A stretch of 64,000 bases of DNA from Apodemus sylvaticus (lineage: Eukaryota; Chordata; Mammalia; Rodentia; Muridae). The stretch covers positions 85,839,072 to 85,903,071 of the forward strand of contig NC_067483.1 in the NCBI RefSeq assembly GCF_947179515.1. Reading direction: 5' to 3'. Positions 34,804 through 45,094 of this stretch are shown here, piece by piece. The notes under the pieces are model-generated. The model saw nothing but the letters and a program-made list of their open reading frames with translations, did not search any database and was not told where the DNA came from. The stretch's first letter is position 1. Every line of letters starts with the position of its first letter. The translations under genes were made by a program, and so were the position numbers.

Positions 34804-35972
34804 GAAACCTGACACACTGAAACTAATAGAAAAGTAACTGGGGAAGATCCTTGAGGACATGGGCACAGGGGGAAAGTTCCTGAATAGAACACCAATAGCT
34901 TACGCTATAAGATCAAGAATTGACAAATGGGACCTCATAAAACTACAAAGTTTCTGTAAGGCAAAGGACACTGTCAAAAGGACAAAACGTCAGCCAACAT
35001 ATTGGGAAAGGATCTTCACCAACTCTAAATCCAACAGAGGGATAATATCTAATATATACAAAGAACTCAAGAAGGTAGAACCCAGAGAACCAAATAACCC
35101 CATTAAAAAGTGGGGTATGGAGCTAAACAAAGAATTTTCACATGAAGAACTTCGAAGGGCTGAGAAACACCTTAAGAAATGTTCAACATCATTAATCATT
35201 AGGGAAATGCAAATCAAAACAACCCTGAGATTTCACCTCACACCAGTCAGAATGGCTAAGGTCAAAAACTCAGGAGACAGCAGGTGTTGGCGAGGATGTG
35301 GAGAAAGAGGAACACTCCTCCACTGCTGGTGGGATTGCAAGATGGTGCAACCACTTTGGAAATCAGTCTGGCGGTTTCTCAGAAAACTGGGCATGACACT
35401 TCCTGAGGACCCTGTTATACCACTACTGGGCATATACCCAGAGGATTCTTCAGCATTCAATAAGGACACATGCTCCACTATGTTCATAGCAGCCCTATTT
35501 GTAGTAGCCAGAAGCTGGAAAGAACCCACGTGTCCTTCAACGGAGGAATGGATACAAAAAATGTGGTATATTTACACAATGGAGTACTATTCAGCCATTA
35601 AAAACAATGAATTCATGAAATTCTTAGACAAATGGATGGAGCTGGAGAACATCATACTAAGTGAGGTAACACAGTCTCAAAAGATCAATCATGGTATGCA
35701 CTCACTGATAAGTGGATATTAGCCTAGAAACTTTGAATACCCAAAACATAATCCACATATTAAATGAGGTCCAAAAAGAATGGAGGAGTGGCCCCTGGTT
35801 CTGGAAAGACTCAATGCAACAGTATAGGGGAATACCAGAACATGGAAGTGGGAAGGGGTAGATGGAGGAACAGGGGGAGGGAAGAGGGCTTATGGGACTT
35901 GCGGGGAGTGGGGACCCAGAAAAGGGGAAATCATTTGAAATGTAAATAAAAAATATATCAATTAAAAAAAAA
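34804..35972 (+). mobile_element. 3' arm of the twin-primed L1 (ORF2 C-terminus and 3' UTR)
   Basis: Begins aacctgacacactgaaacta. The open frame 34859-35722 encodes the ORF2 C-terminus: MGTGGKFLNRTPIAYAIRSR, the Cys/His motif CWRGCGERGTLLHCWWDC (C-x3-C-x7-H-x4-C) and the terminal MHSLISGY. A frameshift lies near 34835 in the otherwise expected frame. The 3' UTR follows and ends in an A-run at 35964-35974. The tail plus the duplication at 35973-35987 closes the insertion. Confidence 0.93.
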
Positions 35973-36799
35973 AAGAAAACCAATCCAAGTAAAAAGCCAG
36001 CCAGCCAGTTCCTAGAAAATTTATCCACAGAAAATCTAGATATGCTTCTTCCTGTAGCCAGGATTTCAAAGGTTCTGCTGCTAAAGGCTTCCGTCCAGAC
36101 AGCTGCAGATTACAAGTGTTGTCCTCACAGGGCTTAATCTCTTTCAGGAGATGGGACCAAAAGAAAAACTGTTGAATTATCATTCTAACACTGAGAACCT
36201 AATAAAGATTGCATAAAACTACAAAACAACTTTATTATGAATAGCTATACAAAATTGCAAATAGAAGCAACAAAATCTAGTACCACATTAATGCAAACTG
36301 TGTTTTTTCTAGAAATGTAAAAGTATTACTTTGTTGCACATTTACTAATGTAGCAACATCATATTAGTATGCCTAAGAATAAAAATCATGATCATTCTAG
36401 TAGATAGTTAAGACACATTTGACAGAATTCAGCACATATTCTTAATTTTAAAGTCCCAATAAAGTAGTCATTAGAGAATGCTTCCTTAGCCCCAAACTGA
36501 GGTTCTTACTTAAAAAGGAGGCATGTGCACCATTTGGTTAAAATTATGAACAAGATAAGGATATCTACATTTATCATTGTCAATTAATATTAACATAACT
36601 GGGCAAGTGGTAACATGGACATTACTAGGCATGAAATGGTAGGAGGTAGAAAAGATAGGAGAAAGAAAAACTATTTGTAGATATATGACCAAATATCTAG
36701 AAAACCCAGGAGAACTGATAAGAAAACTATTGTAAAGAAAAATGAATTTTAGTAAAGTAGCAAGATTGTTATACAGAAGACTGGTGACAGGTTCAGCAG

Positions 36800-36985
36800 G
36801 GAGAGGCACTTGTGTGTAGCCCTGACAACCTAAGAGAAATCCTGGATCCCACGGAATGACCCAAGAGACCAGACTCCTGAGTCATCTGTCTGTCCTCTGA
36901 CCTCCTCCTTCTCTCCATGGCACAGGTGTCCCTGCATTCACCACCTCACCCCTAACAAATGGAAAAAAATTAATATTTAAAAATA
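36800..36985 (+). mobile_element. B3-type SINE in the old L1
   Basis: gagaggcacttgtgtgtagc, cctgacaacctaagag, then cctctgacctcctccttctc and an A-rich tail. Confidence 0.6.
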
Positions 36986-37025
36986 AATTAATGTATGGAA
37001 ATCAGGAACCAGATACTTGTTTTCT

Positions 37026-37195
37026 GAAAAATGATTTATTTTATTTTTTTCAGTGGATTGTTGTTATGTCTGTGTGATATTCCCTGGAACTGAAGTTACA
37101 GACAGTTGTGAGCTGCCATATGGGTGTTGGGAATTGAACCTGGGTCCTGTGGAAAAAGTCAGTGCTCTTAACTACTGAGCCATCTCTCAAGCCCC
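37026..37195 (-). mobile_element. B2/B3 SINE in the old L1
   Basis: Reverse complement with acagacagttgtgagctgcc, gaattgaacctgggtcctgt and gagccatctctcaagcccc. Confidence 0.82.
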
Positions 37196-37575
37196 AGGAG
37201 CTGTATATTCTATAAAGAGTGCCCAGTTAGTTGATATAATGGAGGATAAGACCCATTTATAATAGCAGTAAAATATTGAGCTTATAGACAAAAATGCACC
37301 AAGAAATATATAAATCACACCATAGGAAAATCCACGTGGTATAAAAATAGAACAAATGGAAAGAAACCATTTGAAGGATAGAAAACTTGAAATAATAAAG
37401 ATGTCAACTCATCCTAAACTGACATGAATTCAGCACAAATGGAAATGAACATTTCTGTAACTTGACAAGTGAATTTTATTGTACATATGAAAAAGTAAGC
37501 TAGAACAGCCAAGGGAACTCTTGAAAAAGAACAAGAAGACCCGTGTAGCTTTATTTGATATCAAAACATATTACA

Positions 37576-37722
37576 GGGGCTGAGGAATGGCTCAGTGGTT
37601 AACATTTGCTGCTCTCACAGAGGATCCCAGTGCACACCTTGGAGAGGAGGGGGGGACACAACCATCTTTTCTGCCTCTGAGGCAAAACCACTCATATTCA
37701 CGTGTACACTTACACACACACA
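37576..37722 (+). mobile_element. degenerate B2/B3 SINE
   Basis: ggggctgaggaatggctcag, gtggttaacatttgctgctc, followed by a divergent 3' half rich in CA. Confidence 0.65.
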
Positions 37723-37847
37723 AAGGAGAAAGGAAGGGGGACGGAGGAGCGAGGGAAGGAAAGACTAGAAATAGTTATATGAAGGATTAGTGGGAGGGAC
37801 ATACAAAGGCCCTGTGGGGGGGAAGTGACCTTAGTATGTTGGGGAAA

Positions 37848-37848
<1 letters not shown>

Positions 37849-37917
<69 letters not shown>

Positions 37918-37930
37918 GGAGGGAGGGAGG
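37849..37930. repeat. (GA)n / (GGGA)n microsatellite
   Basis: About 70 bp of GA dinucleotides with one ca break, ending in gggagggaggg. Confidence 0.95.
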
Positions 37931-38519
37931 TTAGCATGCAGGTTAGAGTGCAGTACCATCATGAAGGTGTGAAGGCGGCTAGGCCTGCAGGGAGCATTGT
38001 GGCAGTGAATGGGTAAGTGAACGATGGGATTCTAGTGCAGGAAGTTCGCTGTGGTTGCTGTGAGGAGAGTGGAAAGGGCGGCTAGTGCAGTGGCCCAGGC
38101 AGGAGGACTGCAGTCAGCAGCAGCACAGTGGCAACAGGGTGTGAAAACCCATCTTACTTCTATGGCTGCACTGCTGTCCCTAAACTTCATCTTTGAAATG
38201 CCCCTTTCTTTTAAATTGATACATGATCATTTGTATGTTCACAGGGCACACATGACATAATTGTAAACATGTACACAACATGTATTGACCAATTGATAAT
38301 TAACAGTTCCATCTTACATGCTGATCTTGTCTTTTAACTTCTTTTCTTCTAGATCTTCATGCAACATGTAAAGGTCTTATAAACTGTTCTCACCATTCTG
38401 GCTGTAGGTTCAGAACTTCCTGCTCCTGTCCTACTGTATGCTAAGGTCTGCTTTCCAGGCCTGTCACTGCCTCCATTGTCCCCCTTCTTATGAGCAGTTA
38501 GATACTATTCTGATCTGTT

Positions 38520-39400
38520 CCTCTATGGGATCAATGTTTTTAGGTTTTGTACATGATTCAAAGTGTATATCTTTGTATTTTTTTGCCTGATTTGTTTTAT
38601 TTAATGACCTTCAATTACATCTACTTTGCTGCTGCAAATGATAAATTCAACTTAAAAAAGTCAGCAAATAACCTTCCATTGTATGTGTGTGTGTGTGCGC
38701 ACATACACGAGTCTGTTTCCTTTAGCCATTCACCTGACATACTGTAGTTGATTCTGTCTTGGCTGTTGTGTGTCCTGCTGGGGTAGACAGGACTGTGCAG
38801 GGATCTCCTTGAGATGCTAGTTTATTTTCTTCAGCAAGGTAGCAAGAACAGAATGGCTGACTCGTACAGTGTCTCCAGTTTTAGTCTTGAGAGGAACGAT
38901 CAGTATTCTCCATATGGCCACACTAATTTCCATTCCTTCAATCATCCGTCAGTCTGTCTCCCTCTTCTCCCCTTCCCAGCATTAGTACGTTTCAGTGTTT
39001 TGTTAATTGCCATTCTGAGGGGTGAGAGGATATGTCACTGTGGTTTGGATTTACAGTCCCCCAGTCAGTAGTGACACTGGACATATTGTCATATGTTTGT
39101 CGACTGTTTGTAGGTCTCATCTTAGAAAATGCCTGTTCGGATCATTGGCTTTCTTTAATCCAGAGACTTTTTAGTTGTTCAAATTCATCATACTTTCTAG
39201 ATATTGAGCCCTTTTCAGATTCATAGGTTACAAATATTTCCCCTATTTCCTACCTGTCTTCATTCTATACATGGCTTTTTTTTTTTGCTGTGAAAAGTCT
39301 CAGTTTGGTATAATTCCATTTGTCTATCACTGCTTTTGTTGGCTGCACTTTTGAGATCTTAACTACCACTTCAATAACAGTAACAGCCAAGACACCGATC
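38520..39400 (-). mobile_element. ancient mammalian L1 3' region
   Basis: Reverse complement of an old L1M-type ORF2/3' UTR: ataaccttccattgtatgtg, ttaattgccattctgagggg, tgcctgttcggatcattggc, attcataggttacaaatatt, attccatttgtctatcactg all occur in the expected order. Frames are broken. Confidence 0.75.
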
Positions 39401-39439
39401 ATTGCTTTACCTGCCTCGAAGTGTTTCCAAATCTTAATA

Positions 39440-41150
39440 TCTGCTAGCTCAAAATGTGAGTGAGTTAATCTTCAGGTCAGGTGTTTACAGAGGTGGTTGG
39501 ATTTAAACCGATGCTGAGAGAGAGGCCTAATTGTGCTCTCTGGTTCTCTCACCCTGTGCATGCCAGGCAGGTGGCTTGCCACTGGCTTATACCAGGAGAG
39601 ATGCCAGGGAGTCTGCGTTCAGAGGGATGACTCCGTGAGGACATGGCAAGGGCTGTCTCTGCAAGTTAAGCCGGGAGACTTTGGGTGAAACCATAGCCCA
39701 GATTTCCAGTCCTCAGAGTGATGAGAAAAGAAGTTGCTGACACTGTCCCCCATGTGCTACCCCCACACCGCGTGAGACTGTCTCAAGGTAGTTTCAGCAA
39801 GCTAATGCAGGCACAGAGGCAGCAGTGGTGACACGGCTTCCTCACAGCGCTTACCACCTGCTAAAATTAGCTTGTGCTCATTTAGTAGTGTGTTTGGTTC
39901 CTCCCCGTGGCAAGCTCCAAGGGGAGAGCAGGGGCTCGCCCTTTTCAGGCCCCGTAGCAGTCACAGCACCGAGCAAAAGTAGCTGTGTCATTGACTTACT
40001 GATTCTGTCTCTGAAATGTCTGGATTTTTACAGAGCCCAGAGTTCTTTTTGGGACTGTGACCTCTAGCACAGAGACTAAGAAGAAATAGCATCACAGCAA
40101 TTAGGAGCCAGAAACTCTTTGTTCTTCTCTTTCACAGTCTCTTCGGTTGATTATGAAGGCCTTTGAAGCCATTTTGGAACAGAAAATTTGCCCTTCTTTT
40201 AAATTTATTTTATTAGTTTAAAAATACCTTGGATCTAGGAAAAATGCCTTTGTAGGGGAAGAAGGCAGGGTCTTTGTTTTGTTCTCTATTCTTCTGTAAG
40301 TACCTGATATAGCTTAGCTGTCCTCAGCAAATGTTTGTTAAATGAATGGAACCCCTTTTCCAGAATTGTGCTTTGTTCTAGAAATTTCCAAATTGTGTTA
40401 TGCTTACTGATACTCAGTGTAAAACACTTGTATTCTAGAGGGATAAACGGGTTTGCCGCCTTTTGCCCCTTAGAATTGCATCAGATGCCCTCAATCTGTC
40501 TGCACTGGGGTGTTTTTGACCTTGACTGCCCTTAGGGATGACTCATAGTCTAGCTCAATGGCACTGGTGCCACCCTGCGTCGGCAGTGGCATACTACACC
40601 CACCGACTGTCTACTAAGACTCCCTCCCAGGCTTCTGTTGGGTTGCTCTTTATGATCTGTTTGTCTAAATGACACTGCTTTCTGTATGGGATAAATGCAG
40701 AGACAAATTCTTCTGTTTAAAGGTCTTTAGAGCTGGTTTGTTATCAAATATATAAGAAATCTATGTACTTCAATAAAATACATAAAAGGTTCCATATTTT
40801 AAAACATTTATGTAAAATAGTTGTTTCATCTGTCACTTTATTAAAAATCCAATAAAAGGTTTATAGTGAAGAAAATAATATCGTAAAAAGCTTTAAAAAT
40901 TTAAATAAGATTTTTTGTTGATTTCTGCATCATTTGCATGGTAGATTACAAAGTGAGTTGGTTCTAACCACTCTAGTCAATGGAGGAAATGAACTTGTAT
41001 ACAGACGGGCTCCTGCACCAGCTGTTTGAAATAGCAGTGGCCACAGTATCAGTGACTGATGTGCAGAAGCTAGTTTAGAAAAGCATTCTGAAACCATTGT
41101 TAAAAACTAGTTGATATTAGAAATCATTTAAACAGTTTTAAAGGGATCAG
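39440..41150. other. low-repeat intron
   Basis: No exon or repeat I recognise; several short AT-rich patches after 40730. Confidence 0.5.
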
Positions 41151-41152
41151 GC

Positions 41153-41410
41153 TGTAGAGATGACTCAGCAGTCAAGGGCACTCTTGCAGACAACCTGGGT
41201 TTGGTTCCCAGCACTCACATTGGACCACACACATATTGGACCAGCACACATTCTGAACTAGTCTGTGAGCTCATATTGAAGCTGGCAACTACCTGGACTC
41301 CAACTCAGGGAATCTAATTCCCTCAACTGGCCTCCTTGTGTATCCACATGCGTGTGACATAGTCATACACAGAGACACATAAAAATAACTAAATAAATCT
41401 TTTTAAAAAT
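41153..41410 (+). mobile_element. B3/B2 SINE with internal expansion
   Basis: caggctgtagagatgactca, ggtttggttcccagcactca, then a repeated 'ggaccacacacatattggacc' insertion and an ordinary 3' end (aaataaatctttttaaaaa). First of a seven-SINE cluster. Confidence 0.75.
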
Positions 41411-41417
41411 CAAACAA

Positions 41418-41580
41418 GCCAGACGTGGTAGCTCACACCTTTCATCCTAGCGCTCAGGAGGCAGAGGCAAGCAGATATTTGAGTTTGAGTTTGGGGTCAA
41501 CCCAGTCTGCAGAGTGAGTTCTAGGACAGCCAGGGCTACACAGAGAAACCCTGCCTTAGAAAACAACACACAAACAAATA
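41418..41580 (+). mobile_element. B1 SINE
   Basis: gccagacgtggtagctcaca, gaggcagaggcaagcagata, gacagccagggctacacaga, with an AAAC tail. Confidence 0.92.
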
Positions 41581-41637
41581 ACATCCAAACAGAGTTGCTT
41601 GTTTCTACAGCATTTGTTGTTTATTAAATATTTTTGG

Positions 41638-41755
41638 GGGATGGGGTCTCACTATGTAATCCTGGCCTCACTGTATTGACTAGGCTGGTCTTGAACTCAT
41701 GACAGTCCTCCTGCCTCCCCAGTGTTGGGATTACAGAGGTATGCTACCATTCCTA
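41638..41755 (-). mobile_element. older B1/7SL-type SINE
   Basis: atggggtctcactatgtaat, aggctggtcttgaactcatg, cagtgttgggattacagagg. Confidence 0.75.
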
Positions 41756-41931
41756 TCATAAGAAGTATTACATATTTGATAGATGCCATGACACATGTTC
41801 TTCATGCTAGCACATAGAAAGCTGAGACAGAGGATTGCTTTGAGTTCTGGGATAGCATAAAAAGACTCTTTCAAAATACAAATAAGATTTAAAAGTGCCT
41901 TAATGATTTTAATGATATTAAAGGGTTTGAT

Positions 41932-42208
41932 TGGAGCAGTGAGATGGCTGGGTAGAGAAGTCCTTGCATGACTGAGGACCCAGGCTTCGATCCTTTGCAC
42001 CCAAAAAAAACGTTGGATGTGCCAGTGACTGTTGTAATTCCAGTCGTGGGGAGGCAGAGGCAGAGACTCTGGGCTTACTGGCTAGCCAGGCTCGCCAGCT
42101 GGTAAGCTCCAGTTCAGTTAGAGACCCTGTCTCACAGCATAGGGTAGAGAGCGACTGGGGAAGATGCGGGCAGAGACCTCTGGCCTCTGCGTTTGTGTGC
42201 ACACAGGA
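41932..42208 (+). mobile_element. RSINE1 SINE
   Basis: ttggagcagtgagatggctg, caggcttcgatcctttgcac, cttactggctagccaggctc, gttagagaccctgtctcaca. Full-length, diverged. Confidence 0.8.
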
Positions 42209-42230
42209 AAATAGGTTTATATTGTTGCTG

Positions 42231-42377
42231 TTTTGGTTTTTGAGAACAAGCCTCATTATGTAGCCTGGGCTATCCCAAAACTTGCTGGGTAGAGTAGGTT
42301 GGCTTTGAATTTGTAGTAATCTTATATCTCAGCCTGCTGAGTGCTGAAATTATAGGTATGGGCCACTATTCCAGGCT
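42231..42377 (-). mobile_element. old B1/B4-type SINE
   Basis: tttttgagaacaagcctcat, tatgtagcctgggctatccc, agcctgctgagtgctgaaat. Confidence 0.65.
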
Positions 42378-42397
42378 CATTAAAAATAGATTGAGGA

Positions 42398-42545
42398 AAC
42401 CAGGTATAGTGTCACACATCTTTAATCTTAGCACTTGGGAGGGAGAAGCAGATAGATAACAGATATCTGTGAATTCAAGGCCAGCCTGGTCTACATAACT
42501 AAGCTCCAGGACAGTCAAACTTACATAGCAAGACCCTGTCTCAAA
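42398..42545 (+). mobile_element. B1 SINE
   Basis: aaccaggtatagtgtcacac, tcttagcacttgggaggg, ccagcctggtctacataact, gaccctgtctcaaat. Diverged, with a small insertion at the 'gataacagatat' part. Confidence 0.85.
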
Positions 42546-42593
42546 TCCTCTGTGCTCCAAAATAGATTTAAGTGGGTTCTTAAAATAATTTTC

Positions 42594-42830
42594 AGGGCCA
42601 GCAAAGTGGCCCAGTGTGTAAAGGCCCTTTGCTGCCAAGCACCATATTGATTACTGGAGTTCAATCCCTAGGACCCACATAATGGACAGAAAGAACTGAC
42701 TCCCAGAAGTTGTCTTCGAACCTCTGCATGTGTACAGTAGCATGCACTTCTAACCTGTACCCTTCCCTCTTCCCATCCAGCTCCCCAACAAATCAATCAA
42801 TAAACAAATAAATGGAAGAAAAATTAGACT
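42594..42830 (+). mobile_element. B3-type SINE
   Basis: cagggccagcaaagtggccc, gttcaatccctaggacccac, ctgactcccagaagttgtct, and an AATAAATAA tail. Confidence 0.7.
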
Positions 42831-42936
42831 AAAAAACAAAATAATTTTCAGTAGTTTACTTTACCTGAAATCTTACTTAATAGAAATAGGCTTAACCAAC
42901 TTTTAATATTTATATCATCCTACCTCTTGCTTATTA

Positions 42937-43024
42937 TTTAGTAATTGATGTTTTGTTTTTCTTTACAAATAAAATTTATTTAGTAATTGATGTTTTGTTT
43001 TTCTTTACAAATAAAATTTATTTT
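42937..43024. repeat. perfect 42-bp tandem duplication
   Basis: The block starting gtaattgatgttttgttttt and ending acaaataaaatttattta occurs at 42941 and again at 42983, period 42, with no mismatch visible. Confidence 0.95.
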
Positions 43025-43173
43025 AAAATATACAACTCAGTATTGACTTTTTTTAGTCATCAAAATAATTTATAACAGTTAAATGCCTCTTAAATATCCA
43101 TGATTATTTTCTGAAGCTAAAAGTAATATTCACTCAACCAGTTTTTAAAATCTTTTTTTCTTTTTTCTTTTTG

Positions 43174-43297
43174 GCTTTTCGAGACAGAGTTTCTCTGTAT
43201 AGTCCTAACTATCCTGGAACTCACTCTGTAGACCAGGTTGGCCTCGAACTCAGAAATCCGCCTGCCTCTGCCTCCCAAGTGCTGGGATTACAGGCCC
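43174..43297 (-). mobile_element. B1 SINE with TSD
   Basis: tttcgagacagagtttctct through aagtgctgggattacaggcc. Flanks ccagtttttaaaatct (about 43138-43153) and ccagttttaaaaatct (about 43296-43311) look like a target duplication. Confidence 0.93.
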
Positions 43298-43351
43298 CAG
43301 TTTTAAAAATCTATTTGGAACATTAAACATGATAGAAGTAGAAAAAAATCT

Positions 43352-44801
43352 CGGGGGCGACGTGAGCGCCGAGGAGACAGTGGGCTCTTCGCCTGCGAAG
43401 GCCAACGGACCGGAGAATGGCCCCGTGAAAAGCACTGGAGACTTAACCTCCAAGGGTGAAGGGGAGTCGCCACCGTGAACAGAACAGAGGAGGCAGTTGG
43501 GGTGATGCCATCGAGTCAGTGCCCGAGCCAAGGGGGCGGTCGCTCCCATGGAGGATGAGGAGGGGGAAGAGGGAGAGGAGGGGGAGGAGTAAGGGGAGGG
43601 GAGGGGGAGGGAGGGGAGAGGAGGGGAGAGGGGAGAGGAGGGGAAGGGGGAAGGGAGAGGGAGAGGAGAGGGAGGGGAGAGGAGGGGGAGGGTGAAGGGA
43701 GAGGGAGGGAAGAGGGGAGAGGGGGGAGGGGGAGGGGAGAGGAGGAGGAAGGGAGAGGAGGGGGAAGAAGGGGAGGAAGGGGAGGAGGAGAAGGGGAAGA
43801 AGAAGAAAGAAGAGAAGAAGAAATTCTGTTTCAAGAAGCCTTTCAAATTGAGTGGCCTGTCCTCTAAGAGAAATCAGAAGGAGGGTGGGGGTGATTCCTC
43901 AGCCTCCTCACCAACAGAGGGAGAGCAGGAGCAGGGGGACATCAGCGCCGGCAGTGATGAGGGCACTGCCCAAGAAGGGAAGGCTGCTGCCACCCCTGAG
44001 AGCCAAGAGCCCCACTCCCTCGGGCCCTGCAAGTGGCAACACATCTGCCAGTGCTGAGCAGAATGAGTGGCTGGGTGGGGGCAGGTGGGTGATCTCTAAG
44101 CTGCAAAAACTGTGCTGTCCTGTGAGGTTACTGCCTGGACCTTGTGCCCTGTGCCCAGAAAGGAAGAGGCTTGCTGACCCCTCCCAGCCACGCCTTCCTC
44201 CCTCCTGTGGATTCTCTCATCAGCCATTTGGTCTTACTCTTAGGGCCAGTTGAAGATGGTCCCTTACGGTTTCCCAAGTTAGGTTAGTCATGTGAAATGC
44301 TCCTGTCCCTACCTCCTTCCCGAGCCCCATCCCTGCAGAAGGTATGCTGGGTTTCCAATTCTTTTCCAAGTTCATTTTTAAAATCCTGCTTCTCAACCTC
44401 CTGAGCCAGAAGTGGGGGCTGATACTTCCAACCCTGAGTGTCCAGCCTTTCCCTATTGAATTCTTAGTCTCTTGTGCTGTGCCTAGTGGCACCTGGGCTC
44501 GGGAGGACATTGCTCCTGTCTGGGAATTTATAAATGTCTTACTCAGGTTCAAGCCTCCAGCTTGTGAAATCAACCATGTCTCTGACTTGATAAGCAAGTG
44601 TTAGGCTTCAGGCGGGAGGGAGGTCTGTAATGTGAAACAACTTCTTGTTGTCTTTTCCCCCCCTCCCATTGTTGTAAATAACTTTTAATGGCCAAACCCC
44701 AGATGTGAACTTTTCCCCCTAACTGCTAAAATCACTCTTCCACCCGGATTTACTGTAACGTTTGGAAAAGGAATAAATGTTGTCTCTTAAAAAAAAAAAA
44801 T
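43352..44801 (+). pseudogene. Marcksl1-ps: Marcksl1 processed pseudogene (MARCKS-like 1)
   Basis: Intronless, 5'-truncated copy of the Marcksl1 mRNA. It begins inside the coding region (about codon 10: GDVSAEE), so the start codon and myristoylation site are missing. The N-terminal part (PAKANG, KGEGESPP) shifts frame by a one-base loss near 43475. The acidic/lysine-rich centre is replaced by a 250-bp GA tract (43557-43806). The calmodulin/PKC effector domain follows as KKFCFKKPFKLSGLSSKRNQ, with Cys and Ser substitutions relative to the remembered FSFKKPFKLSGLSFKRNRK. Then come GGGDSSASSPTE and AATPESQEP; the C-terminus SAEQNE with a mutated stop lies near 44052-44072. A 700-bp 3' UTR carries AATAAA at 44772-44777 and a poly-A tail at 44789-44800. 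Parent function: actin/membrane-bound PKC substrate. Not expected to make protein. Confidence 0.95.
43557..43806. repeat. GGGGA-rich polypurine tract within the pseudogene
   Basis: About 250 bp of almost pure purine on the + strand (ggggagg, ggagagg, gaggagg variants). It sits where the parent mRNA encodes its Glu/Lys-rich middle, so it has probably grown there by slippage. It generates Gly/Arg/Glu and, on the minus strand, Pro/Ser open frames without meaning. Confidence 0.92.
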
Positions 44802-44802
44802 C

Positions 44803-44960
44803 TTGCTGGGCAGTGGTGGCGCACGCCTGTAATCCCAGCACTTGGGAGGCAGAGGCAGGCAGATTTCTGAGTTTGAGGCCAGCCTGGTCTACAGAGTGAG
44901 TTCCAGGACAGCCAGGGCTATACAGAGAAACCCTGTCTTGAAAAATCAAAAAAAAAAAAA
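44803..44960 (+). mobile_element. B1 SINE inserted in the pseudogene poly-A tail
   Basis: Young B1 (gctgggcagtggtggcgcac through ccctgtcttgaaaaatcaaa). Flanked by poly-A plus tct on both sides (44789-44803 and about 44948-44963), i.e. integration into the A-tail of the processed pseudogene. Confidence 0.95.
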
Positions 44961-45094
44961 ATCTCATATGAAGTCCTCTATGAAAGGAAATTGAGACAAG
45001 TTCCTGATTAGCCAGAAACTGTTTCATCTTCAAGAAAGAATACGCAGTGTAACTGTGGCTTCATAGAATGAATTGGGTAGTGTTCCAGTAATTG

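Larger units (their letters stand above)
36180..37570 (+). mobile_element. ancient L1 ORF2 remnant, interrupted by SINEs
   Basis: Stretches such as atcatgatcattctagtaga...tttgacagaattcagcacat (36388-36435), tctagaaaacccaggagaac (36695) and 37250-37560 (agatgtcaactcatcctaaa, gctagaacagccaagggaac) follow the order of a mammalian L1 ORF2 on the + strand. Every frame is broken. Confidence 0.65.

Noticed and set aside
34859..35722. 287-codon open frame as a host gene
   Set aside because: Clear L1 ORF2 C-terminus with the Cys/His motif, continuing into an L1 3' UTR and poly-A.
43250..43846. 198-codon minus-strand Pro/Ser-rich frame
   Set aside because: It is the antisense of the polypurine tract in the Marcksl1 pseudogene plus a B1.
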